DNA from: a virus | Virus record (IMG/VR): IMGVR_UViG_3300023180_000452 | Coordinates: 1-22,034 of that record | Length of the DNA: 22,034 bases | Direction: 5' to 3' (one strand) | Part shown: positions 10,301 through 16,658 of the stretch, piece after piece | Numbering within the stretch: position 1 is the first letter of the stretch | Layout: the number at the start of each line of letters is the position of its first letter | Notes under the pieces: generated by a model | The model's database searches: none | Told to the model about the DNA's origin: nothing | What the model saw: the letters and a program-made list of their open reading frames with translations, nothing else | Program-made: the position numbers and the translations under genes

Positions 10301-11910
10301 AAAAACAAACATTTAGTAAATCTAAACAAGGAACTTCCGGGGAAACTTTTTTCCAAACTTCTCCACCTAGCGGCCAAGGAGAAGTAGAAGGCGATATATG
10401 GTTTGACTCAGACGATGGATTTAAAATATACCGTTATCAAGGCTCCCCCTTAGCCTGGGTAAATATACAAGACCAAGATATTGGCCAAGCCCTGCTAGAT
10501 GCTGCAGAAGCTTTGGGAACTATGCAAATTTTTGTACAAACTACCCAACCATCTACATCTGGCAGAATTACTGGAGATATATGGATAGATATTTCAGGCT
10601 CTCCAGCTCCCCCAGCTGTTCCTTATACTTATTCTATGCTTTATAGATGGGATGGAAGTTCTTGGGTAGCAGCAGCAGCAGACTTAATTGGCAGAGCACA
10701 TATTGACGCTCTTAATGCCATTGACGCTGCTGATGCTGCTCAAACAACAGCAGATGGTAAAATAGTTTCTTTTGTTCAGGCAACTGCCCCTACTGCTGAT
10801 GGCGTTGGAGATTTCTGGCTCGATACAGATGATAATAATAAATTATACAGATGGAGCGGTTCTGCTTGGGTAGAGTATGAACAAGCAGGTAATTTAGCTA
10901 ATGCTGTTGGAGACTTGGATGATATAGCAGATGGTTCGACTTTCTTTAAAGCTGACGCAAATGAGCTTACAGGAGCCAGTAGAGCCTTTAACGCTTTAGA
11001 CTCAAGCAGTGATTATAAAAGGACTATACAGACAAGTACTATAGCTGTGGCTGGAGCCAATCCTACATCGGGAGTAGTTATAGATAATGCAGGATTACGA
11101 GGATATTCCGGAGGTACTTTAGGATTTAATATTAATACTTCTGGAACCGTTTTCTTTGGCGGAGATATTGATACTGATGGCCAGCTAAAATCAACAGGAG
11201 TTGTTTCTTCTGTATCCGCATCACAAGACGCTTGTATACTCGGAGAATCAACAACAAGCGGCAGACAGGGAATCCTAGGAACAAATTCTACTGTAAGTTC
11301 AGGAGTTGTTGGATTTAACAGTAGAGGAACAGTATCAACATCAGGTAACGCGGGCGTAAATGGAACTTCGGAAAATGGAGTTGGAGTATATGCACAAACA
11401 CTTAATTCAGGAAGTTACGCACTATATCTACGTAATAGTGCTGGTGGCGATGCAGTCTTTTTTAATGGAAGCTCTCCCGGAGTCGTTGGCGATGTAAATT
11501 TTAAAGATGATGTAGATATAGATCTTACCCTTAATGTAGATGGAGCAACAACCCTTAAGTCAGGACTAGCAGTCACTGGCGATATAACTGCGACAGGAGA
11601 TATTACAGCATTTTTTACCTCAGATAAAAGATATAAAGACAATGTCACTCCTATCTCTAACTCACTTGAAAAAGTAACTCAACTAGGAGGATATGAGTTT
11701 GATTGGAATCACGTATCTCCCTATGAAGGAATGCACGACATCGGTGTAATCGCACAAGAAGTATTGAAAGTCGCTCCGGAAGCTGTAGCAAGACGAGAGA
11801 ATGATATGCTTGCAGTTCGCTACGAAAAACTTGTTCCATTATTAATTGAAGCGATAAAAGAGCTAAAAGAAGAAGTAGAGGAATTAAAGCGTGGCTCTGC
11901 CAACGACTAA
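4375..11910 (+). CDS. J: Fused gpI-like / gpJ-like central tail tip protein with C-terminal S74 chaperone
   Basis: One uninterrupted 2511-residue frame. Residues 1-86 look like a ubiquitin-like beta-grasp domain ending ITPVIGG, then SKSGG. Two hydrophobic segments follow (about 92-110 and 128-155, ending IQQLMAP), then PVPVLYGELRV (about 180-190), the signature end of lambda gpI. After an acidic linker, gpJ homology starts near residue 263 (AVDIISEGPIYGLVNG) and includes NNPAWVFYDMVVNNRYGLGNW (from 753) and RFTSNVYL. Then come a fibronectin-III-like domain (about 1165-1260), two approximately 251-residue tandem repeats from 1499, three GDxWxD...LYRW-type repeats, and a Gly-rich beta region. 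The end is a Peptidase_S74/endosialidase-type chaperone from S2416 (SDKRYKDN). In lambda, J forms the tail tip and binds the receptor. The ribosome site is weak (GGA at 4362-4364), so coupling to K is likely. Confidence 0.92.
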   Translation: MNRKIFLDGHLGKEITPVLDFCGDSVAEAFRCIQANYPDFRKYLIEAHEQDIGFSVEIQGRMLEDPRECLLPFREGDIIITPVIGGSKSGGAKILTAVAIAALLVVSAGGSGALNAFFFNTTAAGAQTLSTYGLVAAGIATNLALTGIQQLMAPDPSVDSDPEESYLFNGGQRNVSEGDPVPVLYGELRVPGMPVSLNIDQDDYKSGSDIAAVNAWVDAEGNITDAAENEAYDANVPSSDSSGGLENINDPGQGVDIDSASEFNNVKSNAQYITAVDIISEGPIYGLVNGTSSVYFDDKPLADASDSPVYASATSADFTFNGTTTVTSANVPSNLDFGDFTEKRYLTAVGGETGTTSSVAITSGWPNKSRLTVNTVTSIFDTSYTIGSGDSVAGRGESYTIVSLIDSEGQVVASGPIESRTSASSVRIATEGFINRITDFTATYSVRVDVAHEVASYSTGTFTLASASTLTGTFKGNISGNSIDSGTTATSKYKNTTPQFRTGTLGQAPIISKDSSLSSAAAVTTSVSNAIVGPGDTGTQVYEYAGSDFYSGGTVDKYTQTDLVKILFNYPALYNRSDKGATLPGQAFYKIEVALATDAAGSSFGAYQPYNLEVFHGGTHTSPISFLETIDLNKFGTFTNFKIRVTRESNIDAAANYGTNGPNVDGYEGTSAATITQLTAVISEPLTWPYTAYAHTRFSTRDFSNNPKRTYLCRGMKVLVPDTYTTREKSSTGVASYSGTWSGAFKSEKEYTNNPAWVFYDMVVNNRYGLGNWIQETDIDKFALYRIAKYCDELVPDGNGGQEPRFTSNVYLTKATDAYKVLKDLATIFRGMLYWLDGQIYAVSDRAGDPIYNFSKGNVIDGTFAYEGTGNRTRSNQVIVTWNNPSSDYRQEALIVEDRENIIKTSKIISENAVAFGATSEGQALRYGRWKLWTAINQTEIVSFKTAINAAFLMPGDIIQVQDADRHPGDVRYSGRISSTGTLSTTQVPLDSSVELNVGSTYELNVLITSPGAFLNQDTATISSAVYTRGDLIPGITTESAASNLTDDSGDDVQVTWSEYTRVESQPVSTGAGTVNALTVSSPFTAAPQAQNVWALRETNSEGLPVLGSAKSYKILSITEDSKNEYSITAVEHYNEKFDSIDDDFVLSVTDPVNPPLGIDDSIPPPKNLKMILENLDNGTVANDGTLSWDAPDYGFIGGYRITHTFGPKFQPFYLVSRDTTTVTGFNLPLGTYTVSVQTVATNGNRSRAASVTFGVGVEKETVVSRLFGVPIGATSSQDIDIEGTDLQFEANTYVFTTKGNPAKQYEFTSGASDTYIQDVSGVPSQDFSAMGSDVERRNNSHFIYFDASNTSDPLRLVKYYNDTTNNIWYLYDTGTGGGAPSTYWSAGSGTISVPASSSTITGSGTSFTTDFAVGGYIKAGSTVATVTQINSDTELLVNLINSDTAISGAAYEKPQFNVDINNDCIFGYVRNDSSISPSLRFYPMELTIKPEELATRTVRLESDDYSVVYDTSTSPDTIYISNGTSPPTITITATQTGFTNPVYRFKVNGAEFPAGSPEWVTDNFISGPVPATLADWNTGFFGSNPVVVSVEVAEDTPIKEVKATDSVSIFAVADGVDGNDGIDGYTVINTNSAHVFPAQTDGTVTSYTGSGTTFEVFKGAVELEGITTGTPTAGEYKITASATNIAASSTNGTAVSPGGAITFSDHSGMTGDTAEITYTFDIEGTSSGTQKQTFTVGKQGVAGTSGKVVRLEADDYSVVYDTSTSPDTVYISNGTSPPTITATATPSGFTNPIYRFKINGAAGSPEWITDNFISGQVPATLADWNAGFFGSNPVVVSVEVAENTSPEVVEASDSVSIFAVAEGVDGADGIDGYTVVLTNAAHSFTSDAAGNVSSYLGSGTDIEVFKGATELNSVTGTPTAGEFSVSVSASNITAGTTNVTANKFTIGDHSNMSAGSDTANIVYTLNIENLVTGDQKQTFSKSKQGTSGETFFQTSPPSGQGEVEGDIWFDSDDGFKIYRYQGSPLAWVNIQDQDIGQALLDAAEALGTMQIFVQTTQPSTSGRITGDIWIDISGSPAPPAVPYTYSMLYRWDGSSWVAAAADLIGRAHIDALNAIDAADAAQTTADGKIVSFVQATAPTADGVGDFWLDTDDNNKLYRWSGSAWVEYEQAGNLANAVGDLDDIADGSTFFKADANELTGASRAFNALDSSSDYKRTIQTSTIAVAGANPTSGVVIDNAGLRGYSGGTLGFNINTSGTVFFGGDIDTDGQLKSTGVVSSVSASQDACILGESTTSGRQGILGTNSTVSSGVVGFNSRGTVSTSGNAGVNGTSENGVGVYAQTLNSGSYALYLRNSAGGDAVFFNGSSPGVVGDVNFKDDVDIDLTLNVDGATTLKSGLAVTGDITATGDITAFFTSDKRYKDNVTPISNSLEKVTQLGGYEFDWNHVSPYEGMHDIGVIAQEVLKVAPEAVARRENDMLAVRYEKLVPLLIEAIKELKEEVEELKRGSAND
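8869..9621 (+). repeat. Tandem domain repeat, copy 1, inside J-like gene
   Basis: Copy 1 of a direct repeat encodes residues 1499-1749. It begins VRLESDDYSVVYDTSTSPDT and includes FGSNPVVVSVEVAE, SVSIFAVADGVDGNDGIDGY and TPTAGEY. A short collagen-like Gly-x-x run at 9217-9249 separates two beta domains. Copy 2 starts 753 bases later and is closely similar in both protein and DNA, which suggests duplication. Confidence 0.93.
9622..10340 (+). repeat. Tandem domain repeat, copy 2, inside J-like gene
   Basis: Copy 2 begins at V1750 with VRLEADDYSVVYDTSTSPDT and repeats the order of copy 1, including FGSNPVVVSVEVAE, SVSIFAVAEGVDGADGIDGY (Gly-x-x run at 9958-9993) and TPTAGEF. It lacks a few residues relative to copy 1 (GAEFPAGSPEW becomes GAAGSPEW) and diverges most in its second half. 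It ends at KQGTSGE, matching KQGVAGT in copy 1. Confidence 0.92.
11620..11910 (+). other. S74 intramolecular chaperone domain and predicted self-cleavage site of the J-like protein
   Basis: This encodes residues 2416-2511. The segment SDKRYKDNVTPI is the start of endosialidase-type chaperones. It is followed by YEFDWN, HDIGVIAQEV, VRYEKLVPLLIEAIKEL and a terminal coiled coil. In known members the chain trimerises, then cuts itself just before the Ser, here S2416. Release of the last 96 residues is therefore predicted, and the mature fibre would be trimeric. Cleavage in this protein is inferred from the motif. Confidence 0.88.
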
Positions 11911-13189
11911 TTTGTCAATGAGTGCCATCCAAACTGAGTTTGGAGGTAGCAACCCTATATCCTTGAGTGAATACTATAAGGGAGGGGCTAATGTGTCCGC
12001 AGGAGCCACAGACCCGAATACCATTCCCACTTCAGGCACAATCACTATAGGAGACTTTAGAGGTGCTTCTCAAGCATTACCTACTGTTACAATAAGTGCA
12101 GTAAGAAGCACAACCTCTGTAAATGAAGGAAGCGCATTTACATTTAGTGCGAGTGCCTCTACCGCTATAACAGGTACTGTTGATTTCACTCTTACAGGTT
12201 CTGCTACAGATGGATCTGATTATAACACAAGTGGAGCCTCTACAGGCACCACAGGTTCTTTTACTTTTAGTAATAGCACTACATCGAATACTTTGACAGT
12301 AACTACTGTTGCTGATTCTACTACTGAAGGCTCAGAAAATGTAATATGTACAATTAGTAACCCAAATGTTTCTGGATACACAGAAAGCATAGGAACAGCT
12401 TCCAGAACTGTTACAATTAATGATACATCTACAACGCCCACTCCAACTTATGCCTTTAGCGCGGGCTCTTACACTGTATTAGAAGGGTCTTCTGAGTCTA
12501 TAACAGTAAATACTACAAATGTCTCAAATGGTACAACATTATACTGGAGTCTTGCGAGTGACCCAGGTAATGATATAGTTACGGATAGTGGGTCTTTTAC
12601 TATAAGCAGCAACTCAGGAAGTTTTACTGTTAGTGCTGCATCCGATTCAAACAATGAATCTACAGAAACTTTGACTCTTCAGCTTAGAACAGGGAGCACT
12701 TCTGGCACTATACGAGATACGGCTGATCTCAATATACAGAATGTCGCCAATATAAACTTAACTCCAGCCACAGATACATTGCCTATTGTTGATGAAGATG
12801 GTACAGTCTCCGCTGCTGGAGGTATTCAATTAGAAGGAACTTCTAGTGCCGATACTTATAATATAGGCACAATTATTGATGGAGTCCAATCCCAAGAGCA
12901 TTCAAATGTTTGGATTACTGGAGGTGACCCTGCAGATTATGAGGCTAGAGTCACAGTAACTTCAGGAACTGTTAATTCTAATGTAAGTTTTACTAATAAT
13001 GGCACAGGCACCAGTGTAGGTAGCTGGATTACTCTTAGTGGTACTAATTATCTTTGGATTTGGCAGACCACATCAGAGCTTAGTAACACATTTACAATCA
13101 CTTTAGAAATAAGAGATTCCGCTACACAAACAGTACAAGATTCGGCTACAGTAGAACTTAACTTCGAAACAGTTTTTGTTCCAGCATAG
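11891..13189 (+). CDS. Calx-beta / Ig-like virion surface protein
   Basis: This 432-residue protein starts at a GTG inside the end of the J gene (20-base overlap), with GAGGAA at 11878-11883 seven bases upstream. Residues 1-60 (LSMSAIQTEFGG, ISLSEYYKGG, IPTSGTITIGDFRGA) form a leader I associate with marine phage structural proteins, perhaps a virion anchor. Two Calx-beta-like repeats follow at about 68-176 and 183-287: VNEG...TDGSDY...DSTTEGSENV...VTINDTS, then VLEGSS...DSNNESTETLTL. The rest is a beta-rich Ig-like domain. The composition is very rich in Ser and Thr, with almost no Cys. Calx-beta domains in surface proteins often mediate adhesion, so a side fibre or decoration role is likely. 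It probably sits on the tail because it directly follows J, but its location is unproven. Confidence 0.85.
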   Translation: MALPTTNLSMSAIQTEFGGSNPISLSEYYKGGANVSAGATDPNTIPTSGTITIGDFRGASQALPTVTISAVRSTTSVNEGSAFTFSASASTAITGTVDFTLTGSATDGSDYNTSGASTGTTGSFTFSNSTTSNTLTVTTVADSTTEGSENVICTISNPNVSGYTESIGTASRTVTINDTSTTPTPTYAFSAGSYTVLEGSSESITVNTTNVSNGTTLYWSLASDPGNDIVTDSGSFTISSNSGSFTVSAASDSNNESTETLTLQLRTGSTSGTIRDTADLNIQNVANINLTPATDTLPIVDEDGTVSAAGGIQLEGTSSADTYNIGTIIDGVQSQEHSNVWITGGDPADYEARVTVTSGTVNSNVSFTNNGTGTSVGSWITLSGTNYLWIWQTTSELSNTFTITLEIRDSATQTVQDSATVELNFETVFVPA

Positions 13190-13197
13190 GATAAAAA

Positions 13198-13572
13198 ATG
13201 GTAAATTATTTTAAAGATCCAACACCCACTCCTGCTCCCGCAGGAGAACCTACAAAACATTTTATTTTAACAGGAAGTGACATTAATCTTCCTATTTGTG
13301 GCCTAACAAATGCTGATGCTGTAATTATTATGACTCCTCTTCAGGTTACTTGTGTTGAATGTCTTCAAATGATAGATGACTTGGCAAGAGCCAGTAATTT
13401 TACACAAGCTACTGAAATAGTATCTAATATATCAAATAGACCTGGCAATATAATAGGTGATCAAGAAGAAACTTTTTATAAGAATATGACTAATTTTAGT
13501 TTTGTTACTGAATTAGGTGACCCGGAAGAAGAGTATTTAACTAAAATAGCAAATATAAGAGATAATTTATAG
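13198..13572 (+). CDS. Small protein with putative H-C-CxxC zinc-binding motif, paralogue 1
   Basis: This 124-residue protein has no function I can assign. After a Pro-rich N-terminus (PTPTPAPAGEP) it has KHFILTG, then PICG and VTCVECL. H21, C34, C52 and C55 could bind one zinc ion. The next gene has the same four residues in the same order (KHIIFSG, PLCG, VTCKNCL) and a similar end (FYKNMTNF there YYYNMVEF), so the two are paralogues. The ribosome site is AGGA at 13188-13191, six bases before ATG. It lies between virion protein genes, but it is soluble-looking and does not resemble a fibre. It could be an assembly factor, a regulator or a minor virion component. Confidence 0.82.
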   Translation: MVNYFKDPTPTPAPAGEPTKHFILTGSDINLPICGLTNADAVIIMTPLQVTCVECLQMIDDLARASNFTQATEIVSNISNRPGNIIGDQEETFYKNMTNFSFVTELGDPEEEYLTKIANIRDNL

Positions 13573-13581
13573 GAGATAAAA

Positions 13582-14118
13582 ATGCACGAAATTCAAGAAC
13601 TTTTACAGCAAGATCCAAACTCACTCACATCTCAAATCAAAGCTGCAAGACCAGATAAACATATTATATTTTCTGGATTTTTTGATACAGAAGCGGTAAC
13701 TATACCTCTTTGCGGAGATATTAGTAATCCTTTAGCTACTAGAAAAATTTCCCGAGTGACTTGCAAAAATTGCTTGCTTAGATTAAAAGAAATTTCTACT
13801 ATGGAAACACATCAAGAAGCTTTAAATTATATAGCAACTTTTGCCCCTGTTTTTCAAGATCCTGATTTATCTGTAATCGACGATAAAATAGGAAGAGAGC
13901 CCACTCTTGCTGCAAAAGAAGCAATGGAAAAGAGATTTATTCTACAAAATTATAGATTAGAAGTTGCTGCTGATGCTCCAAAGGCAATGATAGGGCCAAG
14001 CAAAAATGCTTACTATTATAACATGGTAGAGTTTGAGATATTTAATACGGACGGAACAAAAAATCAAGAAACCTTAGACATGATTCAAGCTCAAATAGAC
14101 TCTCTTGATAGTCCATAG
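13582..14118 (+). CDS. Small protein with putative H-C-CxxC zinc-binding motif, paralogue 2
   Basis: This 178-residue protein is the paralogue of the preceding gene. The putative zinc ligands are H27, C44, C61 and C64 (KHIIFSG, PLCGD, VTCKNCLLRL). The region after the CxxC is longer and helical (about 66-135), then comes YYYNMVEFEIF and a helical end (ETLDMIQAQIDSL) that matches ETEYLTKIA-like helix placement in the first copy. AGGAG at 13571-13575 lies six bases before ATG and overlaps the stop of the first copy, so the pair is one translational unit. It is the last gene before the internal promoter. The function is unknown; Cys and His spacing is conserved while the rest has diverged, which argues for a metal site under selection. 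Confidence 0.82.
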   Translation: MHEIQELLQQDPNSLTSQIKAARPDKHIIFSGFFDTEAVTIPLCGDISNPLATRKISRVTCKNCLLRLKEISTMETHQEALNYIATFAPVFQDPDLSVIDDKIGREPTLAAKEAMEKRFILQNYRLEVAADAPKAMIGPSKNAYYYNMVEFEIFNTDGTKNQETLDMIQAQIDSLDSP

Positions 14119-14119
14119 T

Positions 14120-14127
14120 GGTATACC
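14120..14127. promoter_or_regulatory. Possible operator: 8-bp palindrome upstream of promoter
   Basis: GGTATACC is a perfect 8-bp inverted repeat ending 16 bases before the -35 box. It does not extend further as a palindrome and occurs once here. It could bind a dimeric regulator or be chance; the evidence is weak. Confidence 0.25.
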
Positions 14128-14143
14128 TCATAAAAAATAATTC

Positions 14144-14172
14144 TTGACAATTACGTTAGGGGTTGCTATAAT
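14144..14172 (+). promoter_or_regulatory. Perfect consensus sigma-70-type promoter with extended -10
   Basis: TTGACA (14144-14149), a 17-base spacer and TATAAT (14167-14172) match the bacterial housekeeping consensus at all twelve positions with optimal spacing. TG at 14164-14165 also gives an extended -10 (TGCTATAAT). It lies in one of the few intergenic gaps of the window (14119-14225). Transcription would start near 14179 and read into the 119-residue gene. TTAGGGG occurs at 14156-14162 inside the spacer and again at 14195-14201 in the leader, where CCCTTAGGG could form a small hairpin or operator. Confidence 0.9.
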
Positions 14173-14225
14173 TCTCATAATATTGAAAAAACCCTTAGGG
14201 GAGTTAGTTACCGGAAAAATCAATA

Positions 14226-14585
14226 ATGTCGTTTACAGCACGAGACCTACAACCATTGGTACGGGGAGATGACTGGAATATAAAGTTAACCCTTACCAGT
14301 GAAAATTCCCCTGTGGACATAACTGGCTACAGTTATATCTTTACGCTGAAAGAAAACATTGACGATATTGATGCAGACGCTGCATTACAGATTACTATAA
14401 ATGCTTCTGCTCCGGATGATGCCCTCGGTATTATCTATATTACCGCAACAAACGCACAAACAAATAATCTTGTAGCTAATAAGAATTACCATTACGACAT
14501 ACAACAAACCGATACAGGAGGAAATGTCCAGACGCTGCTAATTGGTAAGGTCAAAGTCGTAAAAGACGTTACTAGAACTACTTAA
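14226..14585 (+). CDS. BppU-like baseplate/fibre protein, single domain
   Basis: This 119-residue beta-rich protein has the pattern RGDDWNIKLTL...VDITGYSYIFTLKENID...YHYDIQQTDTGGNVQTLLIGKVKVVKDVT. I associate this with the N-terminal domain of BppU-type baseplate upper proteins of Gram-positive siphophages and similar proteins in other phages. The first half of the 19518-20285 gene has the same pattern (RGDSWDITVTI, IFTLKSDID, ILIGSLRVRKDVT), so the two are paralogous domains. It is the first gene behind the consensus promoter. The ribosome site near ATG is weak (GGA at 14213-14215); a better AGGGGAG lies about 22 bases upstream. The protein probably attaches the following 600-residue protein or another fibre to the virion; this role is inferred. 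Confidence 0.8.
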   Translation: MSFTARDLQPLVRGDDWNIKLTLTSENSPVDITGYSYIFTLKENIDDIDADAALQITINASAPDDALGIIYITATNAQTNNLVANKNYHYDIQQTDTGGNVQTLLIGKVKVVKDVTRTT

Positions 14586-14642
14586 AAACTTTTCCTAGGC
14601 GAACCCGCCAAAGAGCTTTTTAGCTTCAAAAAGGAATGCCCC

Positions 14643-16445
14643 ATGTCACGAATAAGTGATCCTGATTTTCTGACGAGATCTAGCGCACCTAGTACAGGTT
14701 CTCCGAATGGAAATGTATACTTTGATCTAAACAATTTAACGATCGAGCTAATTTCAGACTCAGATGAGTCTACTTTTTCCCCAAATCCTCTGCTAAATGC
14801 AGGAGGTGACGCAGGTGGCGTTGATTTGCAAGCACTGTATTCTTTTATTAAGGATATGTGGAAATCTGAAACTGATTTACCTAAATACCCTTTCCCAATG
14901 GAAGCAATTACAGCGGAGCAATTTGAATTTCGTAATGGTTGGAGACTTACAAATTCGACAGATTCTGGTCTTGTAGACTCTATTCCTTATATTCGTAATG
15001 GTGGATGGGCAGAAAGAGACTCAGCAGGTGTTATTCAGTTCGAATATGCTGGTATTATTACTCTCGGTAATATCGAATCTAACCACAGAGTTTACTACGC
15101 TTTTGACGATGATACAACAAAAACTGACTTTGACTATGACGGTCGGGTTAATCAGCCTATTCTTGTATTTACAAATGGGGGTACTGACGAAAGAAGTAAA
15201 GTACTCACTGTTTATATTCGTTCAGCTCCAGAAGGTACTACAGGTAACGTAACTGGCTTTACTTATGACCAGGCTACTACAACCGATATTGGTGTATCCA
15301 CAATTGCTACTCAGGTGTATCGATTCCCACTTGCAGAAGGCGTAGACTCAAATATTGCTCTGCTTGATTCAGAGATTACGGGATCTCCCCATGATGCCGT
15401 ATTTGATAATATTAGAATCGAATACTATGCTTCTCCAGGAGAAACTATTTCCGATACTGGTACTTCTTTTACTGTTGGGGTCGTAATTGATGCAAGATTT
15501 AGTGATTCAGGAGATTTTGCTACACTTGCTCAAATTTATCAATATGTACAGCTACAGTTACGTTCTACTGGCGATATTAATACTTCCCCAGGTGATGAAA
15601 CTAGCACTCACTTTGGCGTACTTGCGGACCCGCTCTTAGAATTTGTGGGGGCTACTCTGAAAACTCTTCGTCAGTCAGATAACGATGGCGTATTTATTGA
15701 GGGAGTTGGTAATGATTTCCGAAACGACGTAGAATTTGTTGACGATAGCGGAACTGCTCAGACTTATCCGTTTACAGTGTCTGTTACATTGAACTTCAAT
15801 CAAAATATGATTGATGATGCAAATGCAAAATATTACCTCTTTTATACAAATATTACCGAGGTATCTCCAGACGCAACTTTTGGTACCGCAACAGCAGTTC
15901 TTGTAACAGAAAGCGATGCGGTAGTATCTCCAGACCCAGAAGTATCTGGATTTTTGCATAATGAAACTCCTACAGGACTTACTGGGCCTACTTCTGGTAC
16001 TGGTGCAAGCGCTACTGCGGGTGGATTTGCTCTTAATGTTACAGCTACTAGCCCGGACTACGATGCTACAGGAAACGGAGAGTTGGAAGGAAAAGTACTC
16101 GTTATTACTTCCGGAGACAATGCAGGTAGATACTTCATAACTTCAAATACAGGAACTACTATTACTATTAATTCAGATGTTCCTTTTGATGCTACTGATG
16201 CTTCTATTAGTTATGAGATTAAGGATAAGAATACTGCCGGTACTTATAACTTCGTATATGATTATACTGCAAATGACGACGGGGGTCGCACTCCTGATGC
16301 AAATGCAGCAGTAACTCTTGTAGGTCTTGGCCTGCACTCAGCTCAGTATGCAACAGCTACTGGCTTGATAGAAAAACTCAATACTGCAAGTATTACAGTT
16401 TCAAATCCTTTGGAAAGAAACTACGCAGATCCTGTTGGTGTATAA
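14643..16445 (+). CDS. Large virion structural protein, probable fibre or baseplate component
   Basis: This 600-residue acidic, beta-rich protein is made from the internal promoter. The N-terminus (GNVYFDLNNLTIELISDS, VDLQALYSFIKDMWKSET, YPFPMEAITAEQFEFRNGW) matches a pattern I recall from structural proteins of marine phages, including T4-like cyanophages. The middle contains many beta strands and Thr/Gly turns. Residues about 430-560 have a Gly/Thr linker, then GKVLVITSGDNAGRYFITSNTG, resembling a small beta domain found in phage fibres. There are no transmembrane segments or cysteines. AAGGAA at 14631-14636 is six bases before ATG. The 57-base gap before it has two weak hairpins. A strong terminator follows within 10 bases of the stop. 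Its own transcription unit suggests high copy number; the exact virion position is unknown. Confidence 0.82.
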   Translation: MSRISDPDFLTRSSAPSTGSPNGNVYFDLNNLTIELISDSDESTFSPNPLLNAGGDAGGVDLQALYSFIKDMWKSETDLPKYPFPMEAITAEQFEFRNGWRLTNSTDSGLVDSIPYIRNGGWAERDSAGVIQFEYAGIITLGNIESNHRVYYAFDDDTTKTDFDYDGRVNQPILVFTNGGTDERSKVLTVYIRSAPEGTTGNVTGFTYDQATTTDIGVSTIATQVYRFPLAEGVDSNIALLDSEITGSPHDAVFDNIRIEYYASPGETISDTGTSFTVGVVIDARFSDSGDFATLAQIYQYVQLQLRSTGDINTSPGDETSTHFGVLADPLLEFVGATLKTLRQSDNDGVFIEGVGNDFRNDVEFVDDSGTAQTYPFTVSVTLNFNQNMIDDANAKYYLFYTNITEVSPDATFGTATAVLVTESDAVVSPDPEVSGFLHNETPTGLTGPTSGTGASATAGGFALNVTATSPDYDATGNGELEGKVLVITSGDNAGRYFITSNTGTTITINSDVPFDATDASISYEIKDKNTAGTYNFVYDYTANDDGGRTPDANAAVTLVGLGLHSAQYATATGLIEKLNTASITVSNPLERNYADPVGV

Positions 16446-16452
16446 CTTTGAT

Positions 16453-16486
16453 AGTGGGGCTCTTCGGGGCCCCGCTTCTACTTTTT
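16453..16486 (+). terminator. Rho-independent terminator with UUCG tetraloop
   Basis: A 10-bp stem, AGTGGGGCTC pairing with GGGCCCCGCT (two G-U pairs), closes a cUUCGg tetraloop. TTCTAC and a T5 run at 16482-16486 follow. It starts eight bases after the stop of the 600-residue gene. The stem is very GC-rich in an AT-rich genome, so efficient termination is expected. Genes after it have no visible promoter nearby, so some read-through from the main late transcript is implied. Confidence 0.92.
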
Positions 16487-16496
16487 AGGTTTAAGG

Positions 16497-16655
16497 ATGA
16501 ATAAAGAATTACAAGAAGCTATTAATTATTTTGACAAATTTGTAAATGCCGCTCTCACAACAGTAGACTCTGAAGAGTTCGGCTCGCTAGAAGTGGTGAA
16601 AAACTACAGCGTCATAAAGGGCGCACTGGCAGAGGTACTATCGGACAAGGACTAA
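16497..16655 (+). CDS. Small helical protein of 52 residues, unknown function
   Basis: A short frame from ATG at 16497 encodes 52 residues starting MNKELQEAINYFDKFVNAAL and ending IKGALAEVLSDKD. It is predicted to be mostly amphipathic helix and acidic, with no Cys and no signal peptide. AGG at 16487-16489 is seven bases before ATG, though it overlaps the terminator T-tract region; a second AGG touches the ATG itself. The stop is three bases before the next gene's ATG, so it fits the tight operon. It is the first gene after the terminator. It could be a small assembly chaperone for the next fibre-type gene, but nothing in the sequence proves this. Confidence 0.65.
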   Translation: MNKELQEAINYFDKFVNAALTTVDSEEFGSLEVVKNYSVIKGALAEVLSDKD

Positions 16656-16658
16656 TAA

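Noticed and set aside
14586-14642. Hairpins GGCG/CGCC and AGCT/AGCT as a terminator between the two cassette genes
   Set aside because: Stems are only four base pairs and no T-run follows; they may be chance or a weak processing site.
16531-16536. TTGACA box as a promoter for the genes after the terminator
   Set aside because: The position 17 bases downstream reads CTCACA and no -10-like hexamer is at 16-18 bases; it is part of the small ORF.
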